This document shows, in pieces, positions 33,574 through 41,463 of a DNA stretch of 64,000 bases; the first letter of the stretch is position 1; each line of letters starts with the position of its first letter. The notes beneath the pieces are model-generated. The model had not been told where the DNA came from, searched no databases, and worked only from the letters and a program-made list of their open reading frames with translations. A program made the position numbers and the translations under genes. The DNA comes from Desulfovibrio legallii (GTDB taxonomy: Bacteria > Desulfobacterota > Desulfovibrionia > Desulfovibrionales > Desulfovibrionaceae), in NCBI RefSeq assembly GCF_900102485.1, contig NZ_FNBX01000002.1:148295-212294 (forward strand), read 5' to 3'.

Positions 33574-34421
33574 AGCCTGCAACCCTGCATGTGGTGGGCC
33601 TTGGCCCCGGCGACGCGCAATGTCTGACGCCTCAGGCCCGCCAGGTGCTGCAAGAGGCGCGTTGCGTGGCCGGGTATCATCTGTATATGGATCTGGTGCC
33701 GCCGGAGCTGCTGGAAGGCAAACGCCGCATCAGCACGGGCATGCGACAGGAGGCCGAACGCTGCGCCGCCGCCGTGGACGCGGCCCTGGCCGGGGAGCCC
33801 ACAGCCCTGGTCTGCTCTGGCGACCCGGGCGTCTACGCCCTGGCGGGTCTGGCGCTGGAGACCCTGGAGGCGCGCGGGCTGGCGGGCGTGGTGCCCTTTG
33901 CGGTGGTTCCGGGCGTGCCCGCGGTGTGCGCGGCCGCAGCCCTGCTGGGCGCGCCGCTCATGCACGATTTTGCCTGCGTCAGCCTGAGCGACCTGCTCAC
34001 GCCCTGGGAGACCATCGTGCGGCGGCTTACGGCAGCCCTGGCGGCGGATTTTGTCTGCGTGCTCTACAATCCGCGTTCACATGGGCGGCCGGAGCATCTG
34101 GCCGCGGCGCTTGCCCTGGCGCGCAACTATCGGGAGCCGCACTGCCCCGTGGGCGTGGTGCGCCAGGCCTTCCGCCCCGGGCAAACGGCGCGGGTGTTGC
34201 GGCTGGACGCGGTAAACCCGGAAGAAGTGGATATGCTCAGCCTGTGCATCATCGGCAACGCCACGAGCCGCGCCCTGGGGCCGTATATGCTCACGCCGCG
34301 CGGCTATGAACGCAAGCGCAGGGCCGGGGGCGCGGCGGCAACGCCGCCGGAGCGGGGGCGGAAGGCCGCCGGGCCGACGGCAGAGCCGAACGCCGCACCG
34401 CAGGGAAAAGCGGGCGGATAG
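33570..34421 (+). CDS. cobJ: Precorrin-3B / cobalt-precorrin-3 C17-methyltransferase
   Basis: 283 residues. The SAM-binding tetrapyrrole methylase fold is shown by LHVVGLGPGDAQCLTPQA at the N-terminus, LVCSGDPGVYALAG (about residues 79-92), VVPGVPAVCAAAALLGAPLMHDF and VLYNPRSHGRPEHL. It contracts the ring in cobalamin synthesis by methylating C17; with cbiG next to it, the anaerobic CbiH-type role is likely. The last 35 residues are low-complexity and beyond the family's normal end. The TAG stop is also the first three bases of repeat copy 4. Confidence 0.93.
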   Translation: MKPATLHVVGLGPGDAQCLTPQARQVLQEARCVAGYHLYMDLVPPELLEGKRRISTGMRQEAERCAAAVDAALAGEPTALVCSGDPGVYALAGLALETLEARGLAGVVPFAVVPGVPAVCAAAALLGAPLMHDFACVSLSDLLTPWETIVRRLTAALAADFVCVLYNPRSHGRPEHLAAALALARNYREPHCPVGVVRQAFRPGQTARVLRLDAVNPEEVDMLSLCIIGNATSRALGPYMLTPRGYERKRRAGGAAATPPERGRKAAGPTAEPNAAPQGKAGG

Positions 34422-34566
34422 GGCATTTCGATTTTGAAATGCCCTGGCGGCTGCGTGAGCAGACGCCCGCTGTGGAGGCGTAAGCGCAAGTTATTTGCAC
34501 TGTCGAGCACCGAAACGAGCGTGCCGTAAACTTCGGGAATGCGTTTCTCAAAGTTAATCTGCTCTA
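34419..34566 (+). repeat. TA-bounded three-hairpin repeat, copy 4
   Basis: 148 bp. The opening TAG is the cobJ stop. Hairpin 1: GGGCATTTC (34421-34429) with GAAATGCCC (34436-34444), perfect 9 bp. Hairpin 2 is weaker (AAGCGCAA / TTTGCACT). Hairpin 3 has drifted (CTTCGGGAATGCGTTTCTCAAAG). It ends TTAATCTGCTCTA. Confidence 0.87.
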
Positions 34567-34693
34567 GGCCCGCCTGGCGCGGAGGAGACCGCCGCGACAG
34601 GCGGGCAGCGTTATTTTTTGCCATGCGCGGCGGGGCGGCGTTGCGGCCCAAAGCAGGGGGCCGCAGCGCCGCGCGCAGTCTGGGGAAAGCCCT

Positions 34694-35488
34694 CTACGCC
34701 TGCGCCGTGCCGTCCTGTTCCTTCTTGAAAATGATGAGCGGGCAGTTTTTACAGATGGCCGCGCCGGGGAAGGGATTGCCCAGGCGGGTGATGGAGGCGC
34801 CGCCCTTGGCCTTGAGGCGGGCTTCCAGGCGCTGGACCACGCCTTCCAGCTGCGAACCCGGAATGGAGACGTTGATTTCGCCCCGCTCGGTCTTGCCGGA
34901 GTTGTAGCTGCCGCTGCAAGCCAGGTAGAGGTTGGCCTCCTGCGTGTTGAAGCTGTAAACGTTGCCGGAACAGGCGGCGGAGTTCACGCTCATGGAGGGC
35001 CGGAAGCGCTCCCGCCGCTGGCTGGCCATCCAGTCGTCCACCAAGTGGTAGGCCTGCATGGAATCGCAGTAGAAGTGCACCACGTCCGGCATGCCCGCCG
35101 CCAGGGCCAGGGGCGCCACGGCCACGGCCAGGAGGGCGTTTTCCTTCAGGCGCGGTTTGGCCTCCAGCACGCGGCGGGCGTGCTCTTCGTCCGCGCAGTA
35201 CTTGGCGTGGCTTTTGATTTCCCCTTCGTCCAGCCCTTTCCAGCCGAAAACGTATTTGGCGTTGGAACAGCCCAGCTTGTCCTGCTCCATCAGCACGGCC
35301 AGGCCTTCCATGCGCGCCCCCACCTCGGCCTGACAGAAGGTCATGGCTTTAACGGGCGCATAATGGGGCTGATCGCGTTTGAAGTCTTCCAGTTCCTTTT
35401 TGTCAAAGAAGTATTTTATGGCGATGGGGTAGTGCATCAGCCGCAACTCGCGCATCAAAACCTCTTGAAGTCGTGCGAAGGTGTTCAT
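34694..35488 (-). CDS. DUF169-family protein
   Basis: 264 residues, no signal peptide. LMHYPIAIKYFFDKKELEDF, FCQAEVGARMEG and a Cys-containing ACSGNVYSFNTQEANLYLACSGSYNSGKTERGE region (about residues 169-200) are DUF169 features, with a late CKNCPLIIF CXXC. Seven or more cysteines suggest metal or redox chemistry, but the function of the family is not established. It is transcribed from its own strong promoter with a palindromic spacer and is divergent from cytochrome c3. Confidence 0.8.
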   Translation of the reverse strand: MNTFARLQEVLMRELRLMHYPIAIKYFFDKKELEDFKRDQPHYAPVKAMTFCQAEVGARMEGLAVLMEQDKLGCSNAKYVFGWKGLDEGEIKSHAKYCADEEHARRVLEAKPRLKENALLAVAVAPLALAAGMPDVVHFYCDSMQAYHLVDDWMASQRRERFRPSMSVNSAACSGNVYSFNTQEANLYLACSGSYNSGKTERGEINVSIPGSQLEGVVQRLEARLKAKGGASITRLGNPFPGAAICKNCPLIIFKKEQDGTAQA

Positions 35489-35555
35489 ATTCCTCCCCTG
35501 CAGTCAGGTTTATGGTGGTAAAGGGTAGATGGATGGGTCCGTAATGTTATAGCAG

Positions 35556-35584
35556 GATATAGTCCCTTGCAAGGGGGGTGTCAA
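35556..35584 (-). promoter_or_regulatory. DUF169 gene promoter with palindromic spacer
   Basis: On the minus strand TTGACA (35579-35584), 17 nt, TATATC (35556-35561). The spacer contains the perfect palindrome CCCTTGCAAGGG (35564-35575), placed as an operator between -35 and -10. Confidence 0.75.
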
Positions 35585-35726
35585 AGGCGTCACTGTTTTT
35601 TTCAGGACGGCGTAGAGAACATTGCAGACAATAGGTTAAATTGCAGTATGTTGGCGTGGAGAGCCAGCCGGTTGGGGCCCAAAGGCGCCGCGCGGGCCAG
35701 AGGCAATCCCCTAGATGCGGTCCACA

Positions 35727-35755
35727 TTGACAGCGGGACAGGAGGACCGTATGGT
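35727..35755 (+). promoter_or_regulatory. Cytochrome c3 promoter
   Basis: TTGACA (35727-35732), 17 nt, TATGGT (35750-35755), then a 42-base leader to the GTG at 35798. A near-consensus promoter, as expected for an abundant cytochrome. Two ATTGCAG direct repeats lie upstream at about 35620-35645. Confidence 0.75.
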
Positions 35756-35797
35756 CAGGACAATTCCCATGTTCCGCATTTTACAAGGAGGTCCGCC

Positions 35798-36184
35798 GTG
35801 AAAAAAACGTTGGTTCTGGCCTGTAGCTTCGTGCTGGCGCTGGCTCTGCCCGCACTGGCCGCCCCCACCGCTCCGGACAAGCCGCTGGAGTTCAAGGGCG
35901 CGCAGAAAACCGTCATGTTTCCCCACGCGCCCCACGCCAAGGTGGAGTGCGTCACCTGTCACCACCTGGTAAACGGCAAAGAGAGCTTCGCCAAGTGCGG
36001 CTCCGCCGGCTGCCATGACGACCTGAAGGCCAAAAAGGGCGAAAAGAGCCTGTACGCCGTGGTTCACACCCGGACGGAACTCAAGCACATGACCTGCCTG
36101 GGTTGCCATTCCAAGGTCGTGGCCGAGAAGCCAGAGCTGAAGAAGGATTTGACTGGCTGCGCTAAGTCCAAGTGTCATCCATAA
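35798..36184 (+). CDS. Tetraheme cytochrome c3, periplasmic
   Basis: 128 residues: a Sec signal peptide (about 1-21, LPALA) and a mature protein with four haem sites, C51-X2-C54-H, C67-X4-C72-H, C100-X2-C103-H and C121-X4-C126-H. The alternation of CX2CH and CX4CH and the VMFPHAPH and VVHTRTELKH segments, which supply distal histidines, define type I cytochrome c3. It shuttles electrons between periplasmic hydrogenases or formate dehydrogenases and membrane complexes. The start is the GTG at 35798, seven bases after AAGGAGG. Confidence 0.97.
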   Translation: MKKTLVLACSFVLALALPALAAPTAPDKPLEFKGAQKTVMFPHAPHAKVECVTCHHLVNGKESFAKCGSAGCHDDLKAKKGEKSLYAVVHTRTELKHMTCLGCHSKVVAEKPELKKDLTGCAKSKCHP

Positions 36185-36199
36185 CCCCGCGGCGCGGGC

Positions 36200-36571
36200 G
36201 GCTTTTGCCCCCTGGCTGCGTCAAAAGGCTATGCCGGACCGGGCCTGTACCAAAGAGTACTATTCCCGTCCCGACATAGCCTTTTTCCTTGCCAGGGAAC
36301 AAAATCCGCGCCGCGCCTTAAGTGGAAGGGCTTTTGCCCCCTGGCTGCGTCAAAAGGCTATGCCGGACCGGGCCTGTACCAAAGAGTACTATTCCCGTCC
36401 CGACATAGCCTTTTTCCTTGCCAGGGAACAAAATCCGCGCCGCGCCTTAAGTGGAAGGGCTTTTGCCCCCTGGCTGCGTCAAAAGGCTATGCCGGACCGG
36501 GCCTGTACCAAAGAGTACTATTCCCGTCCCGACATAGCCTTTTTCCTTGCCAGGGAACAAAATCCGCGCCC
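36200..36571. repeat. Tandem array of the long-hairpin element, 129-bp unit x 2.9
   Basis: Units start at 36200, 36329 and 36458. The first two are identical as far as I can read, and the third ends at about 36571. Each unit folds as TTTTGCCCCCTGGC / GCCAGGGAACAAAA (outer), AAAAGGCTATG / CATAGCCTTTT (inner), CGG-AC-CGGG / CCCG-TC-CCG, and a tip GTAC-CAAAGA-GTAC. Because 129 is a multiple of three, an open frame of 171 codons runs through it with a 43-residue repeat, which I do not regard as a gene. It lies in the convergent gap after cytochrome c3. Confidence 0.9.
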
Positions 36572-36579
36572 CGCCCCAT

Positions 36580-36621
36580 GCGGCCTGTGCCCTGCGGCCT
36601 GTGCCCTGCGGCCTGTGGCCC
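36580..36621. repeat. Three 14-bp direct repeats
   Basis: GCGGCCTGTGCCCT at 36580 and 36594, and a variant from 36608. Part of a 660-bp stretch (36572-37230) with no gene that I can support. Confidence 0.7.
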
Positions 36622-36712
36622 GTAGGCGTACCCTGACCAGAGGCTTGTTTGCCCTGCCGGGCATGGCGGTGTGTGTTTTCTTTATTTCGTTTGGGTCGCC
36701 TCCGGCGAGGGC

Positions 36713-36753
36713 AGGGGGTCAAGGGCGGGGCCGCGCCCCCCCTTAGACCCCCT
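36713..36753. other. Hairpin in the clpB-cytochrome c3 gap
   Basis: AGGGGGTC (36713-36720) with GACCCCCT (36746-36753), and an inner GGGGC/GCCCC pair. No clear T-run. The rest of this gap is GC-rich and featureless apart from the elements listed. Confidence 0.5.
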
Positions 36754-37151
36754 ACAACCCCCATAACCCCCCGCTTTGCAGATCGCCTTACCCTGATGGC
36801 CCGGCTGGTGGGACGCGCCCGCTGCGCGGATGCGTCCCAAGGCCGGGCGCAACTGCCGCCGGCCCTACAGCCCGAATCTGTCCCCGTGTCCCGCGTCCCA
36901 CAGCCCCGGTGGCGCGCAGGGTAACAGCGCGCTGGCCGCAGCCTGTACCCTGCCCGACAGTTGGGCGGCAGCGGGGCTATGTGCGGCGCGGCTGGGGTGC
37001 GCCGCTACGCGACCGCACCCCTTTATGCCGCGCTCAACTCCCAGGGGGGGGGGAAGGCAGTCGTGTCTCTGGGGGTGCCGTGTACGGGTGTCCAGGGTAC
37101 GTCCTGTGCGTTCCCTGAGAAGGAAAAGTTTTTTGAAGGGGATGGGGGGGC

Positions 37152-37203
37152 GTGGGGGGGCAGGGGAAACTTTTGTTCACAAAAGTTTCCCCTGCCCCCC
37201 CAC
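37152..37203 (-). terminator. clpB terminator: perfect 24-bp stem
   Basis: GTGGGGGGGCAGGGGAAACT plus TTTG (37152-37175) is exactly complementary to 37180-37203 around the loop TTCA. It is 27 bases beyond the clpB stop and is the strongest inverted repeat in the window. No T-run is needed for so stable a stem, but none is seen on the minus strand for about 20 bases. Confidence 0.75.
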
Positions 37204-37230
37204 AAAACCTCTTTTCCCCCCCATTGCCAG

Positions 37231-39831
37231 CTATTTGCCGTTGAAGACCAGGGTGTCGTTCTGCACGTCCACGGTGACGTGCTGGCCGTCGCGGATTTTG
37301 CCGCTGACCAGTTCGCGGGCCAGGGGCGTTTCCACGGCCTGCTGGACGTAGCGCTTGAGGGGGCGCGCGCCGTAGACGGGGTCGTAGCCCGCGTCGGCCA
37401 TGAAGGTGCGGGCGGCGTCCGTGAGCTCCAGCTTGATCTTGCGGTCTTCCAGGCGGCTGCGCAGACGCTGCATCTGCAGGTCCACGATGCGGGCGATCTG
37501 GTCGCGGCGCAGGGGGAGGAAGACCACGGTTTCGTCCACACGGTTAAGGAATTCCGGCCGGAAGTGGGCCCGCAGCTCTTCCATAACCTGTTCGCGCGCG
37601 CCTTCCTTCAGGGCGCCGTCCGGGGAGATGCCGTCCAGCAGGTGCGTGGAGCCGATGTTGGAGGTCATGATAATGATGCAGTTGCGGAAGTCCACGGTGC
37701 GGCCCTGGCTGTCTGTGAGGCGGCCGTCGTCCAGCAGTTGCAGCAGGGTATTGAAGACGTCCGGGTGGGCCTTTTCGATTTCGTCAAAGAGCACCACGGA
37801 GTAAGGCTTGCGGCGCACGGCCTCAGTAAGCTGGCCGCCTTCGTCATAGCCCACGTATCCTGGGGGCGCGCCGATGAGGCGGGACACGGAGAATTTTTCC
37901 ATGTATTCGCTCATGTCCAGGCGCACCATATTGTCTTCGGTATCGAAGAGGGCTTCGGCCAGGGCTTTGGAAAGCTCGGTTTTGCCCACGCCCGTGGGGC
38001 CGAGGAAGATGAAGGAGCCCGTGGGCCGGTCCGGATCGGAGAGCCCGGCGCGGGCGCGCAGCACGGCGTCGGCCACGGCGGTCACGGCCTCGTCCTGGCC
38101 CACCACGCGTTCGTGGAGCTGGTCGGCCAGCTTAAGGAGCTTTTCGCGTTCGGATTCCATGAGGCGGGTGACCGGGATGCCCGTCCACTTGGCCACGATT
38201 TCGGCCACGTCATCGGGGCCCACTTCTTCGCGCAGCAGGCGCTGGCCCTCCGGGTTGCCGGCTTTGGAGGCCTCGGCCAGCTTCTTTTGCAGCTCAAGGA
38301 GCTTGGAGTATTTGAGCTCCGCGGCCTTATTGAGGTCATAGGCGCGCTCGGCCTGCTCAATGGCCAGCTTGGTCTGCTCAATTTCGCCCTTGATTTCGCG
38401 CACGGTGTTGATGGAGCCTTTTTCGCTCTCCCACTGTTTGCGCATGGCGGCCTGCTGGGTGCGCAGGTCGGCCAGTTCGTTTTCCAGGCGTTGCAGGCGA
38501 TCCTGGGAGGCGGCGTCGGTTTCGCGGCGCAGGGCCTCGCGCTCGATTTCGAGCTGCATGACCTTGCGGTTCACCTCGTCCAGCTCAGCGGGCAGGGAGT
38601 CGATTTCCGTGCGGATAAGGGCCGCGGCCTCGTCGATGAGGTCAATGGCCTTATCCGGCAGCTGGCGGTCGGTGATGTAGCGGTGGGAGAGCACCACGGC
38701 CTCTACGATGGCCGAGTCGCTGATGCGCACGCCGTGGTGGACTTCAAAGCGTTCCTTAAGGCCGCGGAGGATGGAGATGGCGTCCTCCACCGTGGGTTCG
38801 TCCACCATAACGGGCTGGAAGCGGCGCTCCAGGGCCGGGTCTTTTTCGATGTACTTGCGGTACTCGTCCACGGTGGTGGCGCCGATGCAGTGCAGCTCGC
38901 CGCGGGCCAGCATGGGCTTGAGCAGGTTGCCCGCGTCCATGGCCCCTTCGGTTTTGCCTGCGCCCACGATGGTGTGCAGCTCGTCGATGAAGAGGATGAT
39001 CCGGCCTTCGCTTTTTTCCACCTCATTGAGCACGGCTTTGAGGCGCTCTTCAAACTCGCCGCGGTATTTGGCCCCGGCGATGAGCGCGCCCATATCCAGA
39101 GCGTAGAGCTTGTGGCCCTTGAGGCCTTCGGGCACGTCGCCCTTGACGATGCGGAAGGCCAGGCCCTCCACAATGGCGGTTTTGCCCACGCCGGCCTCGC
39201 CAATGAGCACGGGGTTGTTTTTGGTGCGGCGGGAGAGGATGCGCACCACCCGGCGGATTTCAGCGTCGCGGCCGATGACGGGGTCCATCTTGCCCTGACG
39301 CGCGGCCTCCACCAGGTCGCGGGCGTATTTGGAGAGGGCCTCGAAGGTTTCCTCTGGGTTGGCGCTGGTCACGCGCGCGCCGCCGCGCAGCTCTTCCATG
39401 GCGGCCACAAAGGCGGCGCGGGTGAGCTTGTATTCCTTAAAGACTTCGCCCAGGGGCGAGGAGGGGGCGACATCTGTGAGCGCGGCGAAGAGGTGGTCCA
39501 CGCTGACGTATTCATCCTTCATGCGTTTGGCTTCATTCTGGGCGTCGCCCAGAATCTTGGCCAGGCGCTGGGTAATCATGATCTTGGTGGGGTCCATGCC
39601 GCCGCCGGAAACCGAGGGCCGCTTGCGCAGCGCGCCTTCCAGGCCCACGGCCAGGGCTTTGGGCTGCACGCCCATCTGCTCCAGGATGCGGGGCACGATG
39701 CCGTTTTCCTGCCGCACCAGGGCCAGGGCCAGGTGTTCGGCGTCGGTTTCCTGGTGGCCCATGCCGGCGGCGATGGTCTGGGCCTCGCCTACGGCCTCGC
39801 GGGCTTTGTCAGTAAACTTGTTGATGTCCAT
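37231..39831 (-). CDS. clpB: ATP-dependent disaggregase ClpB
   Basis: 866 residues; a hexameric chaperone that pulls proteins out of aggregates with DnaK/DnaJ. A Clp N domain (about 1-145) is followed by AAA-1 with Walker [10 protein letters not shown] (about 205) and arginine-finger region ERRFQPV. A long coiled-coil middle domain covers about 400-525, rich in Glu, Arg and Leu, and sets ClpB apart from ClpA/C. AAA-2 has [16 protein letters not shown] and [16 protein letters not shown]. The ATG at 39831 begins [18 protein letters not shown]. It is the third gene of the cbpA-cbpM-clpB cluster. Confidence 0.97.
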   Translation of the reverse strand: MDINKFTDKAREAVGEAQTIAAGMGHQETDAEHLALALVRQENGIVPRILEQMGVQPKALAVGLEGALRKRPSVSGGGMDPTKIMITQRLAKILGDAQNEAKRMKDEYVSVDHLFAALTDVAPSSPLGEVFKEYKLTRAAFVAAMEELRGGARVTSANPEETFEALSKYARDLVEAARQGKMDPVIGRDAEIRRVVRILSRRTKNNPVLIGEAGVGKTAIVEGLAFRIVKGDVPEGLKGHKLYALDMGALIAGAKYRGEFEERLKAVLNEVEKSEGRIILFIDELHTIVGAGKTEGAMDAGNLLKPMLARGELHCIGATTVDEYRKYIEKDPALERRFQPVMVDEPTVEDAISILRGLKERFEVHHGVRISDSAIVEAVVLSHRYITDRQLPDKAIDLIDEAAALIRTEIDSLPAELDEVNRKVMQLEIEREALRRETDAASQDRLQRLENELADLRTQQAAMRKQWESEKGSINTVREIKGEIEQTKLAIEQAERAYDLNKAAELKYSKLLELQKKLAEASKAGNPEGQRLLREEVGPDDVAEIVAKWTGIPVTRLMESEREKLLKLADQLHERVVGQDEAVTAVADAVLRARAGLSDPDRPTGSFIFLGPTGVGKTELSKALAEALFDTEDNMVRLDMSEYMEKFSVSRLIGAPPGYVGYDEGGQLTEAVRRKPYSVVLFDEIEKAHPDVFNTLLQLLDDGRLTDSQGRTVDFRNCIIIMTSNIGSTHLLDGISPDGALKEGAREQVMEELRAHFRPEFLNRVDETVVFLPLRRDQIARIVDLQMQRLRSRLEDRKIKLELTDAARTFMADAGYDPVYGARPLKRYVQQAVETPLARELVSGKIRDGQHVTVDVQNDTLVFNGK

Positions 39832-39914
39832 AGGGGTTCCTCCACACGCTGTCCCCATCATAGGGGGCCAGATGGTCTTCGGCTTTTTGTGCAGGGGCCG
39901 GAGCCGTCTCCCTG

Positions 39915-40229
39915 TTACTCTTCAAACTTCTGCAGGCTGCGCACGCTGCGCTCCAGGGTGTCAATGCGCTCCAGCAGGTCCACGATGATGGTCCCGCCCA
40001 GCACGGGCAGCTCAAAATCGCAGCAGATGCGTTCCAGCTTGCGCACGCGGTAGATGTCCGCATCGCGGAAAAAGCGTTGCCGGGCGGCGCTGGTGCGGGT
40101 TTCTATCCAGCCCAGGCTCAGCAGTTCTTCCAGCCGTTCCGGCGCAATGCCGGTGGCTTCCACAAATTCTTCCCAGGCCAGGACCGCGGAAGGGACGGGC
40201 CAGGACGGTTTTTTCGGCGTCATGCTCAT
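39915..40229 (-). CDS. cbpM: Chaperone modulator CbpM-like (MerR-type helix-turn-helix)
   Basis: 104 residues. [27 protein letters not shown] is a MerR-like helix region, [28 protein letters not shown] resembles the second half, and a C-terminal helix ([19 protein letters not shown]) could form a coiled coil. It probably binds CbpA and limits its J-domain activity. The start is the ATG at 40229 (GGAGG, eight bases); another ATG lies six bases later. It is 22 bases downstream of the cbpA stop on the transcribed strand. Confidence 0.8.
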   Translation of the reverse strand: MSMTPKKPSWPVPSAVLAWEEFVEATGIAPERLEELLSLGWIETRTSAARQRFFRDADIYRVRKLERICCDFELPVLGGTIIVDLLERIDTLERSVRSLQKFEE

Positions 40230-40251
40230 GATGTTGCCCTCCACCCGGCCG

Positions 40252-41202
40252 TCAGGCCCGCGCCTTGAAGGTCGATGTATCCGCCAGCTTCTGCCAGAGC
40301 TCGCGTTCCGTCGCACTCAGCGTGGCGGGCGCTTTGATCATGACTCTGGCCAGCAGGTCGCCGCGCTGCCCGGCGCCGCCCAGGCCCTTGCCCCGCAGGC
40401 GGAATTTGCGCCCGGAGCTGGACCCGGCGGGAATCTGCATCTCCACCGCGCCTTCCAGGGTGGGCACCTCTACCCGCGCGCCCAGGGCCGCTTCCCACGG
40501 GGCCAGGGCCACATCGCACTGCAGGGTTGTGCCGTCCACTTTGAAGATGCTGTGGGGCAGATAGCGCACCCGCAAAAAGAGATCGCCGGGCGTGCCGCCG
40601 CCGGGGGCGGGATCGCCCTGGCCCGCCAGGCGCAGCTTGGCGCCTTCGCGGATGCCGGAGGGCACGTTGACCTCCAGTGTCTTGGGGCCCTGGGCCATCT
40701 GCAGGGTGACGGCGCGCCGGCCGCCGCGCATGACTTCTTCCAGGCTCAGGGGCAGCTCGGCCTCCACGTCGCGGCCCCGGCGCTGGCGCGCAGAAAAGCC
40801 GCCGAAGGGGTCCGGGCCGAAGCCGCCCGCCTGACGCCCGTTGAACTGGCCGCGCGCGCCGCCGCCGAAAAGGGTCTCAAAAAAGTCCGAGAAGCCGGAG
40901 CCGTCAAAGTTTTTGCCGTTGAAGGTAAAATGCACGTTTTCAAAGCCCGGCTCGCCCTGAAACTGCTGGCCGTGCTGCCAGTCCGGCCCCAGCTGGTCGT
41001 AGAGCCTGCGTTTCTCCGGGTCTTTGAGCACCTCGTAGGCTTCGTTGATTTCCTTAAATTTTTCCTCGGCCTGCTTGTCGCCGGGGTTGAGGTCCGGGTG
41101 GTATTTGCGGGCCAGCTTTTTGTAGGCCCGGGAAATATCCTCGGCCTTGGCGCCCCGCTCCACACCCAGAAGTTTGTAATAATCCTTGTACGATACTGCC
41201 AT
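40252..41202 (-). CDS. cbpA: DnaJ-like co-chaperone CbpA
   Basis: 316 residues. An N-terminal J domain with the HPD motif (KYHPDLNPGD, about residues 33-42), then a Gly/Phe-rich stretch (about 105-145), then two substrate-binding beta domains (QGPKTLEVNVPSGIREGAKLRL and PTLEGAVEMQIPAGSSSG). The zinc-finger CXXCXGXG repeats of true DnaJ are absent, which defines CbpA. It stimulates DnaK and feeds the disaggregase encoded downstream. Start at 41202 with GGGGGAG upstream. Confidence 0.94.
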   Translation of the reverse strand: MAVSYKDYYKLLGVERGAKAEDISRAYKKLARKYHPDLNPGDKQAEEKFKEINEAYEVLKDPEKRRLYDQLGPDWQHGQQFQGEPGFENVHFTFNGKNFDGSGFSDFFETLFGGGARGQFNGRQAGGFGPDPFGGFSARQRRGRDVEAELPLSLEEVMRGGRRAVTLQMAQGPKTLEVNVPSGIREGAKLRLAGQGDPAPGGGTPGDLFLRVRYLPHSIFKVDGTTLQCDVALAPWEAALGARVEVPTLEGAVEMQIPAGSSSGRKFRLRGKGLGGAGQRGDLLARVMIKAPATLSATERELWQKLADTSTFKARA

Positions 41203-41272
41203 GCTTGCGCTCCCCCGTACGGGTCTGACAACGCCGCCCCGGTGTGGAGACCCGGACGGCGCGTCTGGGAAA

Positions 41273-41300
41273 AAAGTAAGGCCGCGCGTGGCGGCGTCAA
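41273..41300 (-). promoter_or_regulatory. cbpA-cbpM-clpB promoter
   Basis: On the minus strand TTGACG (41295-41300), 16 nt, TACTTT (41273-41278), about 70 bases before the cbpA ATG. The CTTGACG -35 also resembles heat-shock promoters, but the heat-shock -10 is not evident. No CIRCE element seen. Confidence 0.5.
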
Positions 41301-41401
41301 GGGGAAGAGGCGGCAAGAGGAGGCTGCGGCGGCAGCGTGGAGCGGGAAAAGGCGTGTCGGCGCAACGCGCGGCAGGGAAGAAACCTTTGGTGCAGGAATG
41401 G

Positions 41402-41439
41402 TTGTGGGGGGATGGGAACTTGTTCCCATCCCCCCACAA
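41402..41439 (-). terminator. Terminator of the dsrMKJOP operon: perfect 18-bp stem
   Basis: TTGTGGGGGGATGGGAAC (41402-41419) and its exact complement (41422-41439) around TT. It lies 24 bases beyond the dsrP stop and faces the cbpA promoter. A member of the G-rich 3' motif family. Confidence 0.8.
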
Positions 41440-41463
41440 TAGAACCTTCGGCCTTGGCGGGCG

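Noticed and set aside
36200..36571. CRISPR array
   Set aside because: Units are contiguous 129-bp repeats without spacers and there are no cas genes. The short repeats at 31977-32096 are likewise contiguous.
36231..36746. Open frame with a 43-residue tandem repeat (MPDRACTKEYYSRP...)
   Set aside because: The frame is open because the unit length, 129, is divisible by three. The DNA is explained by hairpin structure, the single-copy relative at 15529 shows no such protein, and no RBS precedes it.
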